NCBI RefSeq assembly: GCF_013170825.1
Contig: NZ_CP033365.1
Location: forward strand, 1,872,001-1,936,000
Length of the DNA stretch: 64,000 nucleotides
Direction of reading: 5' to 3'
Source: Mesorhizobium sp. NZP2298
GTDB lineage: Bacteria > Pseudomonadota > Alphaproteobacteria > Rhizobiales > Rhizobiaceae
In this document: positions 43,324 to 52,144 of the stretch, one piece after another
How positions within the stretch are numbered: position 1 is the stretch's first letter
How the letters are laid out: each line of letters begins with the position of its first letter
Notes under the pieces: model-generated
Told to the model about the DNA's origin: nothing
The model's input: the letters and a program-made list of their open reading frames with translations, nothing else
The model's database searches: none
Position numbers and translations under genes: made by a program

Positions 43324-45051
43324 CTACTTTCGGCCCATCTCGAAATAGTTGGGCAGCGGGATCAGGCGGGTGAAGATCGTACCTTGCGCAAAAACCCGCA
43401 GTTCCAGCATCGATCCTGACGAGCGTTGCGCGCTCTGGTCGAACAGGAAATTGCCGAGCGAATAGACCTCGGCCACATCGCCGCCGGCAAGCGAGACGAC
43501 CGCCTCGCTCGACACATGCGGATGGCCGCCGACAATGGCCGAGACGCCGCGCAGGCGCATCTGGTCGGCAAGCATGTCCTCGCGCGGCGACGGTTCTGTC
43601 TTGTACTCACGGCCCCAATGAACGAAGGCGACCACCGGACGCTGCGCATTGTCGTGCAGCAGCCGGTCGAGCAAGGCAGGGGTCAAGAGGTCGGTGTTCT
43701 TCGAGCCGTTGGTGTCGATGTCGGTGAGGCCGACGAGATCGAGATCGGCAAGCGCCAGCGCTTCTCCCTGGCCGAAATGCGGGATGCCGGCCGCGTCCAG
43801 GGCGCGCAGCGTCTCGGCATAGCCTGATGGGCCGAGATCGTAGGCGTGATTGTTGGCGAGGCCGACGCCGGCGACATGCAGCCGCTTCAGCATGCTGGTG
43901 GCGAGGTCCTCCGGCATGGCCAGCGTCATGTCGTCGATCGCTTCCGGCACGTTGGGCAGGATGACACCCTCGAGATTGACGATCAGCGGCCGCGATCCTG
44001 TCAGCGCCAGGATGCTGTCGACGATCTTGTCGGCAACGGTGTCGCGCAGCAGGATCTTCTTCATGGCGCGGCCGAAATTCACGTCGCCGGCGAGATAGTA
44101 GATCCTGTCCTTTGGCCGCGCCGGGTTGTTGAAGCCGGGGCCGAAGGCCCCGAACAGCGCCACCACATAGCTGGTGGTCCGCTCGACATAGTCGGACGTG
44201 TGTTCCTGCGAGTTCTCGTTGGCCACAACCAGCGGCTGGGCGCCGAACAATTCGCGCTGCAGCCTGGTCTGGATGTAGAGCGCGCCGACGGAATCGGCAT
44301 GATCGGGCTGGCGCAATGCCGCGATGCCGTCGAGCGAGCCTGCGGCCAGCATGTTCAGCGTCTGCTGGTCGAAACGCCTGGAATCATGCTGCGGCAGATA
44401 GTGTGAGAAGTCGGTGGATTCGACGATCAGCGTGTCCCGGTCGACGATGGCTTTGAGCGCCTCGGCCAGCCTGTCCCAGTCGCCGCGTTTCGCCTTCACC
44501 GACATCGCCACCGGCACGATCTTCGCCTCGGGGAAATAGTGATGCAGGAACGGCAGCATGGCGCGCACGCCATGTTCCTTGTCGAACAGGCAGGACTCTT
44601 CGACCATGTCGCCATGTGCTTCCAGAATGCGCACCGCATCGCTGTCGGCAGCCACGGGGCCAAGCACGGTGTCGAAGCCGCGCGCCGTGGTGGCGTAGAG
44701 CTTGTGCGTCTTGTGGAAATGGTCCGGCGACAGGATGACGATGCGCTTGTAGCGGAAGCCGGACGCGGCCCGGAAACCAAGCGCCACGAGGTCGGCGGCC
44801 AGCAGATGATGCGGCACCGTGATGCCGGTCAGCCGCTGGTTGGATGGCTCGACATCGGCGACGTTGGCGATGGCATCCCGGAAGAGCGTCGCGTCGTCGT
44901 AGAAAGGCGGAAAGTTCTCTGCGCCGGGTGGGCAGACGACAGGGGCGGCGAAGGTGGGGAGAGGCAGCGTGAGGAGGAATAGCAGCATTGCCGCGATACC
45001 GGGCCACGATCGCGCGAGGGGGGTGCCTTGGCGCAGGCCCGACCTCCTCAC
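43324..45051 (-). CDS. Exported MEMO-CapA fusion protein
   Basis: This 575-residue protein has a signal peptide (about 1-35, ending PTFA-AP). The first domain (about 40-310) is MEMO-like (AmmeMemoRadiSam system protein B type) with TVPHHLLAAD, ILSPDHFHKTH, FDKEHGVRAMLPFL and ESTDFSHYLPQ, which hold the conserved histidines. The second domain (about 325-565) is a CapA/PgsA-type metallophosphatase with AGDVNFGRA, VNLEGVI, LANNHAYDLG, FVHWGREY, VGGHPHV and YSLGNFLFDQ. I know of no standard protein with this pairing. Its ATG overlaps the stop of the WD40-caspase gene, so it is co-translated with it. Confidence 0.85.
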   Translation of the reverse strand: MRRSGLRQGTPLARSWPGIAAMLLFLLTLPLPTFAAPVVCPPGAENFPPFYDDATLFRDAIANVADVEPSNQRLTGITVPHHLLAADLVALGFRAASGFRYKRIVILSPDHFHKTHKLYATTARGFDTVLGPVAADSDAVRILEAHGDMVEESCLFDKEHGVRAMLPFLHHYFPEAKIVPVAMSVKAKRGDWDRLAEALKAIVDRDTLIVESTDFSHYLPQHDSRRFDQQTLNMLAAGSLDGIAALRQPDHADSVGALYIQTRLQRELFGAQPLVVANENSQEHTSDYVERTTSYVVALFGAFGPGFNNPARPKDRIYYLAGDVNFGRAMKKILLRDTVADKIVDSILALTGSRPLIVNLEGVILPNVPEAIDDMTLAMPEDLATSMLKRLHVAGVGLANNHAYDLGPSGYAETLRALDAAGIPHFGQGEALALADLDLVGLTDIDTNGSKNTDLLTPALLDRLLHDNAQRPVVAFVHWGREYKTEPSPREDMLADQMRLRGVSAIVGGHPHVSSEAVVSLAGGDVAEVYSLGNFLFDQSAQRSSGSMLELRVFAQGTIFTRLIPLPNYFEMGRK

Positions 45052-48000
45052 GGCTCGGCCAACACGATGTTCTCCACGCCGCCGACATAGTAGAACGGCT
45101 TCTGCTTCGACGCGGTCAGTCGCACCACCTCGCGCGAAATGAAATCGGCAAGCCCGAACAGCGTCACACCACCATCAGATGTTCTTGCCTTGCCGCGCAG
45201 GCCTTCGAGGATCGAATAGGTGAAGACGCCGTGGCCGAGCTCCGGCAGTTCCGCGGCGGTGTTGTTGGCGGCGGTGGCTGAAAAGACAACGATGCGTGCG
45301 TCCTGCGCATCCTTTTCCAGGCGGGGGTTGAAGGCGTTGGCGGCGTGGCAGGTGTCGAGCAGCATGAAGCGCATGCCCTTGGCCCGCTCGACCGATTTCT
45401 GGATGTCACCCCAGTCGACAAGCGAGGAGCGCTTCCAGCGATCGGCATCCTGTTTGCGGCCGTCGGTCGGGATGAAATAGTAGTCCTCGTCGATGTTGAT
45501 GCCATGGCCGGCGACGAAGACGATGGTGGTGTCGTGCTCACCGGGCTTGTCGAGGAAATCGGCAAGCTGGTCGTCGATCGTGTGCGAATCCGGCTCCATG
45601 ATGGTGTCGGCGCTGGCGACCGTGTAGGTCTGCTGGGCCTTGTCGGGGCTCTCGTCGAGCGCCTCGCGATTGACCAGAACCAGCGATTCCATCGACGAGA
45701 ACAAGGGCGCCGATTTCTGTGCGACCACCTTGAGGAATTCGGTGGCATCGTCGACGGGGTAGCGCAAATCGCAGGCGCGGCCGGAACAGGCATCGGTCAG
45801 GAACGGATATTTGTCGACGCCGATGACCGCGACATAAAGCTTGCCCTTGGGCTCGGCCTTCTCGGTCTTTCTCGCCAGCGTCGTCACGCTGCGCTCGGTC
45901 AGATAGCCATACTCGTTGGTGCCGGTGATGCGGATGGTGTTTTGGCCATCCTCGACCGGCACCTCGACGATGGTGCTGTTGCCGTCCGCCGAGCGCGTGG
46001 TGATGTCGCCGACATTGCGGCTGTTCGACAGGATCGAGAAGCCGGCGACATCGGTGCCGGCTTCCTTGGCGCCTGTTATCTCGACGGCGACGTAACCGTC
46101 GCGAACCTTGCTCTGGTCGGTGGCGAGGCGGATGCCGAATTCCGGCGGCTTGCGCTGCAGGAGCTTCCGCAGCTCGTTGTCGACGCCCGGCCGCATCTCC
46201 TTCACCGCCTGTTTGGCGCTGCGCAGGATGATGGCGCGGCGCACCATTTCCGGGCTCCAGAGATATTTCTTCAACTGGCCGGCGCGGATGAAGCGGCCTT
46301 CATGGTCGCGGCCCTGATTGACCTGCCAGCCGATCAGCTTGTCGCCCTCGTCGGAGGAATAATAGTAGCCCTGCGGCATCCAGGCGATCCATTGCGAGCC
46401 GGCAAAGAACATCGACACGATCAGCTCGTGCGTCTTCAGGTTCCACAGCCTCACTGTCTGGTCGGCACTGCCGGTGACCAGGAGGCCGGCCTTCTCCGAC
46501 GCGACCATGGCATTGATTTCGCCGGTATGGCCGGTGAATTCACCAGTGACCCTGGCGGTCGCGGCCTTGTATTCCAGCAACGTGCCGTCATTGCCGCCGG
46601 TGATCAGGCCAAGCCCGTTGTCGATCAGCGTGAAGGCTGAATGGACAAAGCCGTTGGTGGCATCGTTCTCGATCGAGCGCACCATCTTGCCGCCATTGGC
46701 GATCTCCAGCACCGCATTCTCCAGCGCGTCCTTGCCGCCCGCCGTGGCGTGCAGCGACCACTGGCCGTCGGCAAGTGCTGCACGGGCAAACGAGCCGGGC
46801 TCGATGAGGGGCTGAGGGTCATCGAAGAACCGCTCGGTGGTCGGCAGTTCCAGCCTCTTGTCCAATGCGCCCAGCTGCTCCGGGCAAGCCACGCGCTCGG
46901 GGCAGGGGTTGGCATTGCCCCAGGCGATGACGCCGTTTGTCGGATCGACGCCGATCGCGGTCACCGGTTCGCCCAAACCCTGCAGCAAGGCCTTGCGTTC
47001 GCCGTTCGCCGGATCCCAGACCTGGATGGCATTGCGGGTGCCGCCGGCGGTCGCCACCAGCGAGCCGTCGGCATTGGCGGCGCTGGCATAGACGCTGCCG
47101 TCATGGCCGCTGTAGTCGAGCAGCTTCTCGCCGGTGTCGGTGTTCCAGACGGTGGAGCGGTGCTTGTCGGCACAGCGATAGCCGCAGGATGCGACCAGCC
47201 GTGACCCCTTTGCAAAAGTCAGCGAGCCGATGAGGAAATCCTGTTTCGGCATGGCGCGCACCAGCGTGCCGTCGGCGGTGCGCCAAAGCTGGACCTGCCC
47301 GTCCTTGCTGCCGGTGGCGAACAGGCTGCCGTCCTGCGAGGCGGCCAGCGCCAGGACGCTGACGTCCCGCAATTGTTCGGCCTCATCAGGCAAGGCAATT
47401 TCCTCGCCCTTGGCGACATCCCAGAGCCGGATGCCGTTGTCGGTCGTCGTTGCCGCCAGCCGGGTTCCCGCGGCGCCGAAGGCCAGCTTGTCGATGTGCC
47501 AGGAATCGGCATCGAGCTTCCTGTCCAGCGTCCAGCCGTTCGCGGACTTGTCGTCGAGCCGCCAGAGATAGACGATGCCGTCGCCACCACCGGCAGCCAG
47601 GGTCTTGCCATCGGGAGAGAAGGCGAGATCATAGGTCGCGTAGTCGGCGGCCTTGAGCACGGCCTTGATCTTGCCGGTGGCGAAGTCGAACAGTCTGATG
47701 TCGCCATAGGGCGGCTTGTCACCGAGGCCGGCGCCGAAATAGCCGCCGGCGGCGATCGTCTTGCCGTCCGGCGAGACCGTGACCGCGAAGATCTTGCCGT
47801 CGCTGCCACTGCCGAGATAGCCGCGTATGGTGCGTAGCGTCACCCCGCTCTGCCAATCCCAGATGCGGATGGTCTTGTCGTCGGATGCCGAGACGAGATC
47901 CTCGCCGTCAGGAGTGAAGGTGAGGTCGGCAATCCGTGCCGTATGGCCTCCGGTATCGAGGTCGAGGTGGAAATCCGGGTCGTCCTCGGCGCGGGCGGCC

Positions 48001-48080
48001 GGGGCCGTGAGCAACGCTCCAGCCATGGCCAACCAGCAGCAGGCACGCATGAGGCGGACGCTGATCCCGGCCTTTCCCAT
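45048..48080 (-). CDS. Exported WD40-repeat caspase-like protease
   Basis: This 1010-residue protein has a signal peptide (about 1-31, ending AARA-ED), then WD40 repeats over about 45-590 (for example DLVSASDDKTIRIWDWQ, LAAGGGDGIVYLWRL, LFATGSKDGQVQLWRT, LVTGSADQTVRLWNLK) and a caspase (peptidase C14) domain at about 748-1000. The catalytic dyad is intact: His859 in FVAGHGIN and Cys911 in LLDTCHAAN. A region of about 590-745 joins the two and may be an immunoglobulin-like or regulatory segment. It is followed without a gap by the MEMO-CapA gene. The exported location is unusual for a caspase-fold protease. Confidence 0.9.
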   Translation of the reverse strand: MGKAGISVRLMRACCWLAMAGALLTAPAARAEDDPDFHLDLDTGGHTARIADLTFTPDGEDLVSASDDKTIRIWDWQSGVTLRTIRGYLGSGSDGKIFAVTVSPDGKTIAAGGYFGAGLGDKPPYGDIRLFDFATGKIKAVLKAADYATYDLAFSPDGKTLAAGGGDGIVYLWRLDDKSANGWTLDRKLDADSWHIDKLAFGAAGTRLAATTTDNGIRLWDVAKGEEIALPDEAEQLRDVSVLALAASQDGSLFATGSKDGQVQLWRTADGTLVRAMPKQDFLIGSLTFAKGSRLVASCGYRCADKHRSTVWNTDTGEKLLDYSGHDGSVYASAANADGSLVATAGGTRNAIQVWDPANGERKALLQGLGEPVTAIGVDPTNGVIAWGNANPCPERVACPEQLGALDKRLELPTTERFFDDPQPLIEPGSFARAALADGQWSLHATAGGKDALENAVLEIANGGKMVRSIENDATNGFVHSAFTLIDNGLGLITGGNDGTLLEYKAATARVTGEFTGHTGEINAMVASEKAGLLVTGSADQTVRLWNLKTHELIVSMFFAGSQWIAWMPQGYYYSSDEGDKLIGWQVNQGRDHEGRFIRAGQLKKYLWSPEMVRRAIILRSAKQAVKEMRPGVDNELRKLLQRKPPEFGIRLATDQSKVRDGYVAVEITGAKEAGTDVAGFSILSNSRNVGDITTRSADGNSTIVEVPVEDGQNTIRITGTNEYGYLTERSVTTLARKTEKAEPKGKLYVAVIGVDKYPFLTDACSGRACDLRYPVDDATEFLKVVAQKSAPLFSSMESLVLVNREALDESPDKAQQTYTVASADTIMEPDSHTIDDQLADFLDKPGEHDTTIVFVAGHGINIDEDYYFIPTDGRKQDADRWKRSSLVDWGDIQKSVERAKGMRFMLLDTCHAANAFNPRLEKDAQDARIVVFSATAANNTAAELPELGHGVFTYSILEGLRGKARTSDGGVTLFGLADFISREVVRLTASKQKPFYYVGGVENIVLAEP

Positions 48081-48082
48081 CG

Positions 48083-48799
48083 CTATTTGGCTTCAGCCGC
48101 CGGTTGCCCATTGCGAACATAAGCCTCGATCGCCGTGGCGAAAGTAGGCGAACCCGCCTTGCGCTGCTTGTCGATATAGCCGGCAAAATAACTCCAGAAC
48201 GAGACGGCATAGTCACGGAAATAAGCATCGGTGACCTTGCGCGAACACAGGTCTCCATCGACGCAAAAGGATAGACGGTTGAGGAAGTAGACGATGCGGT
48301 CGAAATTCTCGCCGAAATCGGCAAGCGGCATATCGCCACCGGAGGCTGTCATCGCCTCGATGCCGATGCGTTGCCGGAAAATCTGTTCTTCTGTAGGCGA
48401 GGGGTTGGCGCTGAGCAGATTGTCGTATTTGGCGTTGAGGGCAGAGAGACGATCTTTCAAGGCCCGCTGCGCCTGCTGGTAGTCCTTGGTTTCCCAGAGC
48501 TCGACCAGCGACATGGTCTGTTCGACGCGCTTCTGTTCCTGGTTGGCCAGGAACTGGTAGACCGAGAATGCCAGGGTGAAGATGATGGCGAAACGCACCA
48601 GCATGCCGGACCAGGCATAGACGAGCATGCGCCAGTCGCGATCGGTGAAGGGATTGCTCTCCTTCTTGATCTCATGGCTGCTTGGCCAGGGGAAACCTTC
48701 CGTGGTCTCCGGCAGCGTCTGCTTCGCCTCCGGCGCCTTGGCGGGCGCGGCCGCCTGTGTCTGCTTTGTCGTGTTTGTCGTGCCCCCCGGCTTCTTCAT
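48083..48799 (-). CDS. Single-pass membrane protein of unknown function in the caspase cluster
   Basis: This 238-residue protein has a Lys/Thr/Ala-rich cytoplasmic N-terminus (about 1-58), one transmembrane segment (about 62-84, MLVRFAIIFTLAFSVYQFL) and a helical extracytoplasmic part with a likely coiled stretch (about 88-130, EQKRVEQTMSLVELWETKDY). No family is recognised. It overlaps the upstream small secreted-protein gene by 4 nt and ends 2 nt before the WD40-caspase start. It might anchor or sense for the exported caspase; this is inferred from context only. Confidence 0.75.
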   Translation of the reverse strand: MKKPGGTTNTTKQTQAAAPAKAPEAKQTLPETTEGFPWPSSHEIKKESNPFTDRDWRMLVYAWSGMLVRFAIIFTLAFSVYQFLANQEQKRVEQTMSLVELWETKDYQQAQRALKDRLSALNAKYDNLLSANPSPTEEQIFRQRIGIEAMTASGGDMPLADFGENFDRIVYFLNRLSFCVDGDLCSRKVTDAYFRDYAVSFWSYFAGYIDKQRKAGSPTFATAIEAYVRNGQPAAEAK

Positions 48800-49197
48800 T
48801 TGCAGCTGTCCAGTTCGATGGTGGCGGACGGATCAAGCACGATGCCCGGCGCCTCAAGCTGCTTTTTCAGGCATGCGAGCTGCGGGCGCGAAACAATGAA
48901 CTGCACATCCGGCTCCGCCGGCGCCTTGTTGGGCGACGGCAAGGCTTCGACCACGCCGCGTGAGGCACAGCTCGAGAGATCGACCACCACCGCGTCACTG
49001 CTGGTCTTGGCGAACTGGTCGTACTGGTCGAGGAAGCACGTTGCCAGTTCCGAATTGATGACCACCTGCTTGGCGCAGAGGCCACAGCTGTCCTGAGCCG
49101 AGGCATTGGCAATCAGCAACAGGCCGCCGGCAAGTCCGGCAACCGTTCCGCGCCAGGAGAAAATAAAGTTCGTCACAATCGATCCTATCTGCTTCAT
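48796..49197 (-). CDS. Small secreted cysteine-containing protein of unknown function
   Basis: This 133-residue protein has a signal peptide (about 1-35, LAGGLLLIANASA-QD) and a mature part with six cysteines (DSCGLCAKQ, ATCFLDQ, SSCASRG, LACLKKQ, ELDSCK), so disulphides are likely. No family is recognised. It starts the leftward operon secreted protein - membrane protein - WD40-caspase - MEMO-CapA. It may be a ligand or inhibitor of the neighbouring proteases, but nothing in the sequence proves this. Confidence 0.7.
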   Translation of the reverse strand: MKQIGSIVTNFIFSWRGTVAGLAGGLLLIANASAQDSCGLCAKQVVINSELATCFLDQYDQFAKTSSDAVVVDLSSCASRGVVEALPSPNKAPAEPDVQFIVSRPQLACLKKQLEAPGIVLDPSATIELDSCK

Positions 49198-49292
49198 CCG
49201 GTCGCTGGCTCCTGGCCGCGGCCGGGAATGTTCTCATATCGCGCCAATCGCGCAAGAGCCGGCACCAGGGCCGTGCGACCCGGTGGCGGAGC

Positions 49293-51494
49293 TCAGGCGC
49301 GCGGCACCGTCTCCATTGGGAAGATCATCACCGCGCCCTTGGGGCCGCCCTTGTCGGCAAGCCGCATCACCGAGCGGGTCGGCGGCGCCATGCCGATATC
49401 GGCGAGCATGTCGGAGAAGCTGGCGGGGCCGAGGCCGCGCGTTATCGACGTGACGCCTTCCTGCGCCAGGAAGCTCAGATCTTCCTTCTCGCTTTCCGGC
49501 GGCGCCTCGGTCAGCACCGCGATCATCCGCTCCATGCCGAAGCTGGTGTCGGTGAAGGCGAGCAGCCCTTCCTCCAGCGTGGCCCGCGGCGCCAGGCGCT
49601 CGGCGACGATGTGGGTGATCGAATAATCGCTGCCGACATAGAGTACGTTGATGTCGACCAACTGGTCCGAGCTGTTCTTGGCCAGCACATGCACCTCATC
49701 GCCGGGCGAGACGCGCGGCACCGCCGAAGCCTGCAACGGTTCGAGCCCACCCTTGTCACGGCGCTTGACCTGGAACTGGACGTCGACATCCTCGGGCTTG
49801 TAGTCGGAGGCCACCGCCAGCCGCGAGAGGCCGGTGGCGCGGAAGATGGTGCGCAAATTCCTGGTCGTGGCGTCGACCAGCTTCTGGCGGTCGTCGCGAT
49901 GGATGATGACCAGAGGCGGCTTGCTGCCGTCCTTCAAGGTCACGTCGCCGGACGCCGGCAAGAACCACAGCGCCGGTTTGTCGGTGGCGTCCCCGGCGGC
50001 GCCTGCAATGGCATTCTCGCGCATCACGGCGAAGCGCAATTCGGCGCTCTTGCCGGGATCGACCAGTTCTATGTTGAAACCGGTTTCCTTGGCTGCTGCC
50101 AGTTCGTCCAGAACCGAATTGACCAGCGTGGTTTCCTCCTCCAGTCCCTTGGTCGCGGCCGGCCGCGCCACGGTGAGCTTGTAGTCGACGGCGATCTCCG
50201 CCACCCGCGCATAGGCGTTGGCGGGAATGTCGGCGAGCTTCAGCGCAGGCTTCTTCTCGAACTCGACCGGCTTGACCTGGCTCTCCAGGTTCCTTGCCGA
50301 CCGCACTTCGAGATAGCCGACGGCGTCGGACAGCGACGACAGTGCCGAGGGCAGGATGGCAAGCTTGCTGCCGGGCGTCAGGCGATGCAGCAGCCCGGCG
50401 GCGATGGTCGCCTCACCATCCTTGACGACGATGGGCCACTGCATGACCGCTTCTGTCTTGTCGGTGCCGAAGACGCGCGCGTCGAGTTCGCCCTCGAACA
50501 GCGGCGTCGGCCGGGTGCGGCTGTCGGCCGAATATTGCTGCAGAACCGCCTGGCCAAGCTGGCGATAGGTGACGTTGGGGTTTTCGGCGAGCTTCGACAG
50601 GATGGTGAAGGTGAAAAGGCCAAAGCGTGGCGCGTCCGCCGTACCCTTGGGCAGCGGCATCTCCGGCGTCGTCTCCACCGTTTGCGCGGCGTAGAAGGCG
50701 ACCAGCTTGCCCTTGGTGATCGGCTCGCCGCCGGTCGGCGTCAGGTTGAAGGCGGGCTTGCGCGCGCCATTCTCGTCAAGGCCCCGCGATGCGCTTACGA
50801 CCGTGTCCTCATAGGTCTTGATGGCCGCCGCCCTTGCGGCCTCGTCGCCGCCGACCAGATCAGCGAATTCGACCTTGCGCTCCAGCTCGTCATCGACCTC
50901 GGCGGCACGGGTCGCAGTGCCGGAATGGCAGCAGTCGAACACGACCCAGACAAACGCGCCCTTGTCGCGGATGGCGTCGAGCGCGTCGCCGATCTCATTG
51001 TCGACCAGCGCGTTCGGCACGCCGGCGTCGCGGTTGACCCACTTCTCGATGTCGACCGGCAGGAAAATCTCGTCGAGCCCGTCGGTCTCGTTGCCCTTGA
51101 CCATTTCAGGCTGCTGGGCGCCGTGGCCCGACAGATGCAGATAAACGAAATCGTCGCGCTGAACCTTGGCCGCAAGTTCGGCGAGTGCCGCCTTGATCGC
51201 CGCATGGGTCGGCAAATCTTTGGCACCGGGCACATCCTTGGCGAGCAGCGTGACGTTCTCCGGCGCGAACCGCACCGGGTCCGGCACGTTTTTCAGCAGA
51301 TACTCGTGCACCAGGCCGGCATCGTTCTTCGGTCCGATCAGCCAGTTCCTCTGCGGCAGGGCAGGATATTCGGTGCAGGCGACCAGCAGCGCATGGTAGG
51401 TGCGCGATGCCGCCAATGCTCGGAACGATACCGCACCGGCCGCCATCAGCGCCGACGTGCCGACAAGCAGCGTCCGGCGTGTCAATTTGATCAT
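49293..51494 (-). CDS. Tat-exported metacaspase-like protease
   Basis: This 733-residue protein begins MIKLTRRTLLVGTSALMAAG, a twin-arginine signal, with cleavage near ALA-AS (about 29). The caspase/metacaspase domain spans about 33-345. The dyad is intact: His124 in YLHLSGHGAQ and Cys189 in VVFDCCHSG, with the typical ETDGLDEIFLP between them. The C-terminal 380 residues are unrecognised and beta-rich in places, with VHVLAKNSSDQLVDINVLYVG resembling a DUF4384-type segment. GGGGAAG precedes the ATG at 51494; longer in-frame readings lack support. It is 95 nt upstream of the secreted-protein operon. Confidence 0.9.
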   Translation of the reverse strand: MIKLTRRTLLVGTSALMAAGAVSFRALAASRTYHALLVACTEYPALPQRNWLIGPKNDAGLVHEYLLKNVPDPVRFAPENVTLLAKDVPGAKDLPTHAAIKAALAELAAKVQRDDFVYLHLSGHGAQQPEMVKGNETDGLDEIFLPVDIEKWVNRDAGVPNALVDNEIGDALDAIRDKGAFVWVVFDCCHSGTATRAAEVDDELERKVEFADLVGGDEAARAAAIKTYEDTVVSASRGLDENGARKPAFNLTPTGGEPITKGKLVAFYAAQTVETTPEMPLPKGTADAPRFGLFTFTILSKLAENPNVTYRQLGQAVLQQYSADSRTRPTPLFEGELDARVFGTDKTEAVMQWPIVVKDGEATIAAGLLHRLTPGSKLAILPSALSSLSDAVGYLEVRSARNLESQVKPVEFEKKPALKLADIPANAYARVAEIAVDYKLTVARPAATKGLEEETTLVNSVLDELAAAKETGFNIELVDPGKSAELRFAVMRENAIAGAAGDATDKPALWFLPASGDVTLKDGSKPPLVIIHRDDRQKLVDATTRNLRTIFRATGLSRLAVASDYKPEDVDVQFQVKRRDKGGLEPLQASAVPRVSPGDEVHVLAKNSSDQLVDINVLYVGSDYSITHIVAERLAPRATLEEGLLAFTDTSFGMERMIAVLTEAPPESEKEDLSFLAQEGVTSITRGLGPASFSDMLADIGMAPPTRSVMRLADKGGPKGAVMIFPMETVPRA

Positions 51495-51739
51495 ATTGCT
51501 TCCCCAAGCCCGATCGAATTTCCCAAGCGAGATTACCCTCGTCGAGGATTTTGTCAGTATTTTGAATGTCGCCGCGCCATCAGGCCCGCCATCATCAAAT
51601 GTGCCGGAACGTCGTCGATTGGTCCTGGACAACAACAGAAGAGTAGCAAAGACGACGGTTCGTCGCTATCTGAATGGAATCGGGCCGTTTGCACCGGCAA
51701 ACAGCCTGGGGATGGCGCAGAACAAGTTGGAACAGGACC

Positions 51740-52141
51740 ATGGCTGCGAGGGATGTGCTGACGAAAAACCAGTTGTGCGTGCTCGAGAAGCTCGAGACCG
51801 CCAGCGGGCCGCTCAGCGCCTACACCTTGCTTGATCAGCTGCGCGAGCGCGGTTTTCGCGCGCCGCTGCAGGTCTATCGGGCGCTCGACACGCTGGTGAA
51901 GTCAGGCTTTGTCCACCGGCTGGAAAGCATCAATTCCTTCGTCGCCTGCGCCGAACCGCACGACCACAGCCATTCGATGACCGCCTTCGCAATCTGCGAC
52001 ACATGCGGGCAGGTGAACGAAATGTCGGATCACGACGTCGACCACCGGCTGAACGAATGGGTGAGTTCGACCGGCTTCGCCGCCAAGAAGGCGGTGATCG
52101 AGTTTCGCGGGACGTGTGCCAAGTGCCGGGCTGCTGCCTAA
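51740..52141 (+). CDS. zur: Fur-family transcriptional regulator, Zur-like
   Basis: This 133-residue protein has the Fur winged helix (about 10-75, PLSAYTLLDQLRERGFRAPLQVYRALDTLVKSG) and a dimerisation domain with ECAEPHDHSHSM-type His/Asp ligands (about 75-85) and two CxxC motifs (CDTCG and CAKCR) for structural zinc. The CAEPHDHSH segment is characteristic of Zur rather than Fur or Irr. It should repress zinc uptake genes when zinc is plentiful; none lie in the window. It is divergent from the metacaspase gene across 245 nt without other features. Confidence 0.85.
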   Translation: MAARDVLTKNQLCVLEKLETASGPLSAYTLLDQLRERGFRAPLQVYRALDTLVKSGFVHRLESINSFVACAEPHDHSHSMTAFAICDTCGQVNEMSDHDVDHRLNEWVSSTGFAAKKAVIEFRGTCAKCRAAA

Positions 52142-52144
52142 GAC

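Noticed and set aside
38733..51494. Cytoplasmic abortive-infection (anti-phage) interpretation of the caspase cluster
   Set aside because: Nearly all members carry export signals, and there is no NTPase, sensor or nucleotide-signalling gene in the set.
49611..51761. 716-residue plus-strand open frame opposite the metacaspase gene
   Set aside because: It shadows the minus-strand gene codon by codon, has Gly/Arg/Asp-rich composition and no motif. The minus-strand gene has a Tat signal and an intact dyad.
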